64,000 nucleotides of DNA from contig NW_017265136.1 in NCBI RefSeq assembly GCF_001638985.1, positions 554,461 to 618,460 of the forward strand, written 5' to 3'. Of the stretch, positions 60,034 through 64,000 are shown one piece after another. The stretch is from Phycomyces blakesleeanus NRRL 1555(-) (Eukaryota; Mucoromycota; Mucoromycetes; Mucorales; Phycomycetaceae). Position 1 is the stretch's first letter; each line of letters begins with the position of its first letter. A program made the position numbers and the translations under genes. A model generated the notes under the pieces. The model made no database searches and had not been told where the DNA came from. It worked only from the letters and a program-made list of their open reading frames with translations.

Positions 60034-60881
60034 ATGATGGCCACTCGCTCCCTCCTCCAGACTGTCGCTCAGAGTAAGGCTCTCGAGTAACCTTAGCTTT
60101 GTATAGAGACGCTAATATATATTTTTCTATCTTTTTTTTCTTTCTTTGGCTCTATAGACCCCGTTGCTCGTTCTGCTCTTTTTAGAAACACTGCGGTCAC
60201 TTCTATGAGTGTCAGGTAGATAATATTTTTTACTAGCTGACAAAAACAACCTTCGACATACCCGACTTACCTGGATCGAATAGACGTTTCAACGCTTCCC
60301 CTGCCAACAAGGAGCAGTGTGCCGCTGCCGAATCCGAGATTTTGCGTCAGCAGCGCAAGGTTCGCCCCGTATCTCCTCACTTGGAGATCTATCAGCCTCA
60401 AATTACCTGGTACTTGTCTGGTCTTCATCGTATTACTGGTGCCGCTATCGGTGGTGGTAAGAAATTGCATAATATACCACAAACATAAGGAAACACAATA
60501 AACGTACAAATTATTGACATGTGTAATATAAAAGGCTTTTACTTGGGTGCTCTTGGATACTTGGCTGCCCCCGCTCTTGGTTACCCTATTGATGCTGCCA
60601 CTGTTGTCTCTGCTGCTGCTTCTGCCCCTGTTGCCTTGAAGGTCCTTGCCAAGGGCACCATTGCATTCCCCTTTGTTTTCCACAGCTTGAACGGTATCAG
60701 ACATTTGGTAAGATTAATGGGAAATGCGATATTAAGAACACTCGACTTATTTATTTTTTCACTACAAAAAAAACAGGCCTGGGATGTTACAAAGTTCATT
60801 GATATCAAGAGCGTTTACACCACCGGTTACGCTGTTCTTGCTGGAACTGCTGTCGGAACTGCTTACTTGGCCTCCTTGTAA
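60034..60881 (+). CDS. sdh3: Succinate dehydrogenase cytochrome b subunit SDH3, 5 exons
   Basis: Membrane anchor of respiratory complex II, holding haem b and the quinone site in the inner mitochondrial membrane. Exons: 60034-60073, 60158-60215, 60284-60456, 60535-60707, 60777-60881. Phases agree and give 182 residues. The first 40 residues are Arg/Ser/Ala-rich without acids, a matrix-targeting presequence. The SDHC signature is RPVSPHLEIYQPQITWYLSG followed by LHRITGAAIGGGFYLGALGY. Three membrane helices are visible. The haem-ligand His region is FHSLNGIRHLAWD, split by intron 4 between Leu and Ala. The start uses the first ATG of an ATGATGG pair. The codon bias (GCC/GCT, CTT) is stronger than in nearby genes, suggesting high expression. 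Confidence 0.95.
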
Positions 60882-61535
60882 ATCACATAAAATTAAATAA
60901 AATGTGCTGTTGCTGTTGTTGCTGTTGCTGTCTTTCTTTCTCTATTGGATATAATATTGTATTAATCATTCAGAGGCATACAGAAGAATATTTTTCATAG
61001 GCACAACCTTTATCTTTTTGCTGTATGGAAAAGAGGAAATATTCGACACAATTGTCTTTCGGTTAATGGGTGGATTCCGTTTGTTGAAAGAGGGGTGGTC
61101 CCCCATGTCGGACGTTGGATTGGAAAGAATAGAATTATGCATTTAACCAACCAAGAATTAAAACACACTGTCAACCCATGTTTTAAGCTCAGAGTCTATC
61201 CATTTGATCAAGAAATCATAGTAATATTAAGCTCATGATAGAGTAATTTTATTTGAGATTCATATATATATATACTTATTTGAAAGTACATATAAGCTGG
61301 TATATCAGAATATAGTATTTTCGCTGACACCCTTTCAATGTATCGTTACCTTGAGATTTTTTTTCTTTCTATAGATGTAGATCATATGTTACCCAAAGTT
61401 GTATAAAAACAGCCTAACTAAGCTACTTTTAATATATGGTCGATTCAGCAAAATTTGTATTTATTTATTTATTTATTAATATAATGTATGGATATATACG
61501 TTATATATATATATATATATATAGTGATTGATTGT
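60882..61535. other. Intergenic spacer
   Basis: 3' flank of sdh3 with a TGCTGT/GCTGTT repeat (about 60903-60931), then AT-rich DNA with TATA and TTTA microsatellites near 61265-61275, 61460-61478 and 61505-61523. No gene is seen. Confidence 0.5.
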
Positions 61536-62270
61536 TTATTGGTGAGGGCATTCCGTTGTGGGTTCTTTGACACGAATGGTGTGAATAGAATACCCCGGAC
61601 TTTCATATGCTACTTGTTCAGCGTATAAATACCAAGAACATTTCGGGCGGGCACCATCAATAAAGAAATTCGGACAAGTTAGAGCAAGTTTCTTTTTGCC
61701 ATCTTTGTCAACCCTTTTAACAACAGCATCTAGTTCACAAAAACATTTTATAGGAAAGCATGGCCGCTTGAGATATCGATTAAAGGTTTCAAGTATGACA
61801 CAGGATGTATAGTTGAAAACTGGGCAGACATCAAGTTCGAAATCATAGCTGTCAATAGAGCCAGTGTTTTTTAATTGTTTGCGGAACTTGTTCCAGGGCC
61901 TCTCGTGAACATGAAAAGCACATACATATCTCCCATTTTTATGCTTTGGTAGTCGTTGTTCAAAATCAAAGTGATGACACTCGAAGATAATGCCAAACGC
62001 CGGTGTGTCTGTTTTAGATGCAGGTAATTTACAGAAACATAGAGGGGAATCTGGAATGATATCAGGACTACGCTTGATAGAAGTAAAAAGGCCATCGGGG
62101 TTCTGATCCTGGCTTTGAGTTAAAGAATCACTTGTTTTGGGAGCTTTTGAAGGAGGTAGATTTCTTTTATAATTTTCAGTAAAGTTGACCAAAAACTCAT
62201 CGATCGGATCGATTGGAGCTGTGGAGGATATCTGATTTGGACTCGATGGAATTTTTGGAGGCTGGGCCAT
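61536..62270 (-). CDS. Protein with two GRF-like Cys clusters, function unknown
   Basis: Single exon, 244 residues. The N-terminal 70 residues are Pro/Ser-rich and disordered. Two zinc-binding-type modules follow, each with CxC, then a distant C, then a C before aromatic residues. In the first, C78, C80, C98 and C117 (LCFCKLPAS, FECHHF, YVCAFHVHERPW). In the second, C176, C178, C199 and C211 (KCFCEL, LTCPNFF, KCSWYLYAEQ). The order CxC...F/T-x-C...C-x-F/W matches GRF-type zinc fingers, which bind single-stranded nucleic acid in topoisomerase III and APE2. Here the finger is diverged and duplicated without an enzymatic domain. A role in nucleic-acid binding is inferred only from this pattern. 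I cannot name the protein. Confidence 0.7.
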   Translation of the reverse strand: MAQPPKIPSSPNQISSTAPIDPIDEFLVNFTENYKRNLPPSKAPKTSDSLTQSQDQNPDGLFTSIKRSPDIIPDSPLCFCKLPASKTDTPAFGIIFECHHFDFEQRLPKHKNGRYVCAFHVHERPWNKFRKQLKNTGSIDSYDFELDVCPVFNYTSCVILETFNRYLKRPCFPIKCFCELDAVVKRVDKDGKKKLALTCPNFFIDGARPKCSWYLYAEQVAYESPGYSIHTIRVKEPTTECPHQ

Positions 62271-64000
62271 TTATTGACTACAATATTATAAAAAGAAGGT
62301 AAAGAAAAAGAATAAATAAATAAACGCACAGTTTTATTGTCTTCTTAAAATCATCTATCAAATTTCTTTCTTTGCTCTATGTCATTGTTTCTATTATGCT
62401 TATTGTGTAGAAAGCTATCTAAAGTAAATAGTGCGCGATAATTGGGGTGGGAAAACTGAAAAAGACTGATCAAAGATAAAACAAAGACCATAAATCTAAG
62501 TCGTCTTATTGAACTAGAGTATTTTTCTTCATATATATATATATATATAAAGGTTCGAATGATTATGAATGGTCAGTCTTCTTCAATTACCAGTTGGACT
62601 GAGAATAATATTATGCTTGATGAAAGGAAGAAACAGTATAATGGGCACTCTTTCTTCTTACTATTTATGTATTTGAACTTAATTTGCTATATATTTTTTA
62701 TTTAATAAAGAAAACCAAAATGAACCGATAGAAATTCATCTTATTGGATAAGTCCATTATGGACTTTGTTTTATCTATAATTAATATTTTCGATCTGTAT
62801 TTTGGGAATTAACTTCAAGAACGAAGAGTGTCTAAAGTAGCCACAAATATCTACAGCGATGTCCAATTACCAGTACAAAATAAGAAAAGTCAATTGAGTA
62901 CCATTTGAACAAATAATATCATTTTTTTTTACTTGAACTAATCAGGTTGGTTTACGATTATCATTTGAGAAATAGAAATAAGAGTGGTATCTTAAAAACC
63001 AAGTACCTTTTTAAAAGGGCAATTGATTGATTGTCCTTGATATAGAAGCTTAAGGTATTTCTTGAACACCTTTTCAAAAATTCATCTTTCAATGATAATT
63101 AACCGTGAATTTTTCTAAAGGAAAGCATGCGGAGATAAAAAGCATTTAATAACATATCTCTCATTAAGTCTAACAGTATTGCGAGAGGGAAATGATATAA
63201 GAATTATTTAAATTTAACTACAGTTGAAGTAAAGATATATTGATTATATGACTTGTAGATCAAATGATTCCAAGTACTATATTATAAACGACCATCTTTA
63301 AGAGATTGATGTCTAATAATAAGCTAAACGATTTACATTATATATGTATGCCTAAATCTAAAGAAACACAAACTCTTTGCGAATTCGAGTCACAAGGTAA
63401 AGTATATACACCAAAGTAATATTATATCCTCCTTCCTTTTCACCAGCATAATACTAAAGCAAAAAAAATCAATATGCAATTAAGCAGTACAATTTAAGGT
63501 TAACTGTTGAATATCAGTGTTAACTAACGGGCAGTAAAAGAAAAATGGGGAGTAGATACAATGAAATAGAGTATGATAAAGAAAGCAGGATATATGCGAG
63601 TCACAGGCACACCAAACTTGTTGTATCCAAAATAAGTATCCATTACAATTGTGAATTTTCTCTTTAAAAAAAAAGAGCAGTTTTTGTTTATTGTCCTTTA
63701 GGTAAATATAATTATATAAGTGATATCTAAGAGATTTCTATAGGGGAACCAATAATAAAGGTTATCCAGCAACTAACCAAATAAACGTACCATTCTTCTT
63801 TGCCAATAATAAGGTTGAGAAATGGAGTAAAGCGATACAAAGGATATGAATCTGGAATAATAAATATGAGCAATAGAAGAGCGCACAAAGTTATTAGGTA
63901 ACAGTGGATTATACGTTCTGTGCTTACAACCCTTCAATATAAACAGATAAGCCTTGATTGAGACAACTTCAAATCCAAGGAAACAACCCGAAACATATTT
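62271..64000. other. AT-rich spacer to the window edge
   Basis: No open frame with protein-like composition and no recognisable RNA gene. A GGTTCGAATG stretch near 62552 resembles a tRNA T-loop, but no acceptor or anticodon stem can be built around it. Confidence 0.5.

Noticed and set aside
62552..62561. GGTTCGAATG resembling a tRNA T-loop
   Set aside because: No acceptor, D or anticodon stem can be paired around it.

Overview
The window looks like nuclear DNA of an early-diverging filamentous fungus, most likely Mucoromycota (Mucorales-type). Genes are broken by short introns (about 55-200 bases, usually GTAAGT-like to AG), intergenic DNA is very AT-rich and full of microsatellites, there is a DIRS-type tyrosine-recombinase retroelement, and the proteins are typical eukaryotic single-copy genes. 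Phycomyces-like genomes fit this style, but the species cannot be fixed from sequence alone. I saw no tRNA or rRNA gene and no CRISPR array.

Layout. 1-2160: satellite-like block of degenerate tandem repeats. 2160-6500: AT-rich spacer. 6515-7048 (-): small secreted protein with a 14-residue acidic repeat. 9132-15331 (+): kinesin-3 (Unc104/KIF1 type), 11 exons. 15332-18770: spacer. 18770-27390: tandem duplication of an F-box gene. The right copy (24765-26687) is intact. The left copy is split by a transposon (element X), itself split by a DIRS-like element (19812-22150). 27842-28791: non-autonomous element with CACTA ends. 29542-30669 (+): old-yellow-enzyme family oxidoreductase. 32422-35484 (-): Sec39 (Dsl1 tether). 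35830-38417 (+): SWC4/DMAP1. 38675-40559 (+): acidic, serine-rich coiled-coil protein of unknown role. 42398-44135 (-): coiled-coil protein. 44222-45047 (-): MDP-1 HAD phosphatase. 45.9-50.2 kb: a second transposon island with a second copy of element X, a decayed gene with a recombinase-like motif, a Tc1/mariner relic and two MITEs. 50471-52303 (+): OMA1-like metallopeptidase. 52831-55650 (+): large unrecognised protein. 55822-56827 (-): nuclear cap-binding protein CBC2. 57360-57911 (+): CoA-binding-domain protein. 58191-59735 (-): ESA1 MYST acetyltransferase. 60034-60881 (+): SDH3. 61536-62270 (-): protein with two GRF-like zinc clusters. 62271-64000: AT-rich spacer.

How the genes relate. 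There is no metabolic cluster. These are housekeeping genes: vesicle and microtubule traffic (kinesin-3, Sec39), chromatin (SWC4 and ESA1, both NuA4 subunits in yeast), RNA processing (CBC2) and mitochondria (OMA1, SDH3). They are interrupted by two islands of mobile DNA. The most unusual biology is in those islands: a nested insertion that dissected an F-box gene, a DIRS-like element carrying both split direct repeats and inverted repeats but no reverse transcriptase, and an unidentified terminal-inverted-repeat element (X) present in two diverged copies that share a reading frame. Exon boundaries below were placed by reading splice sites and checking codon phase by hand.
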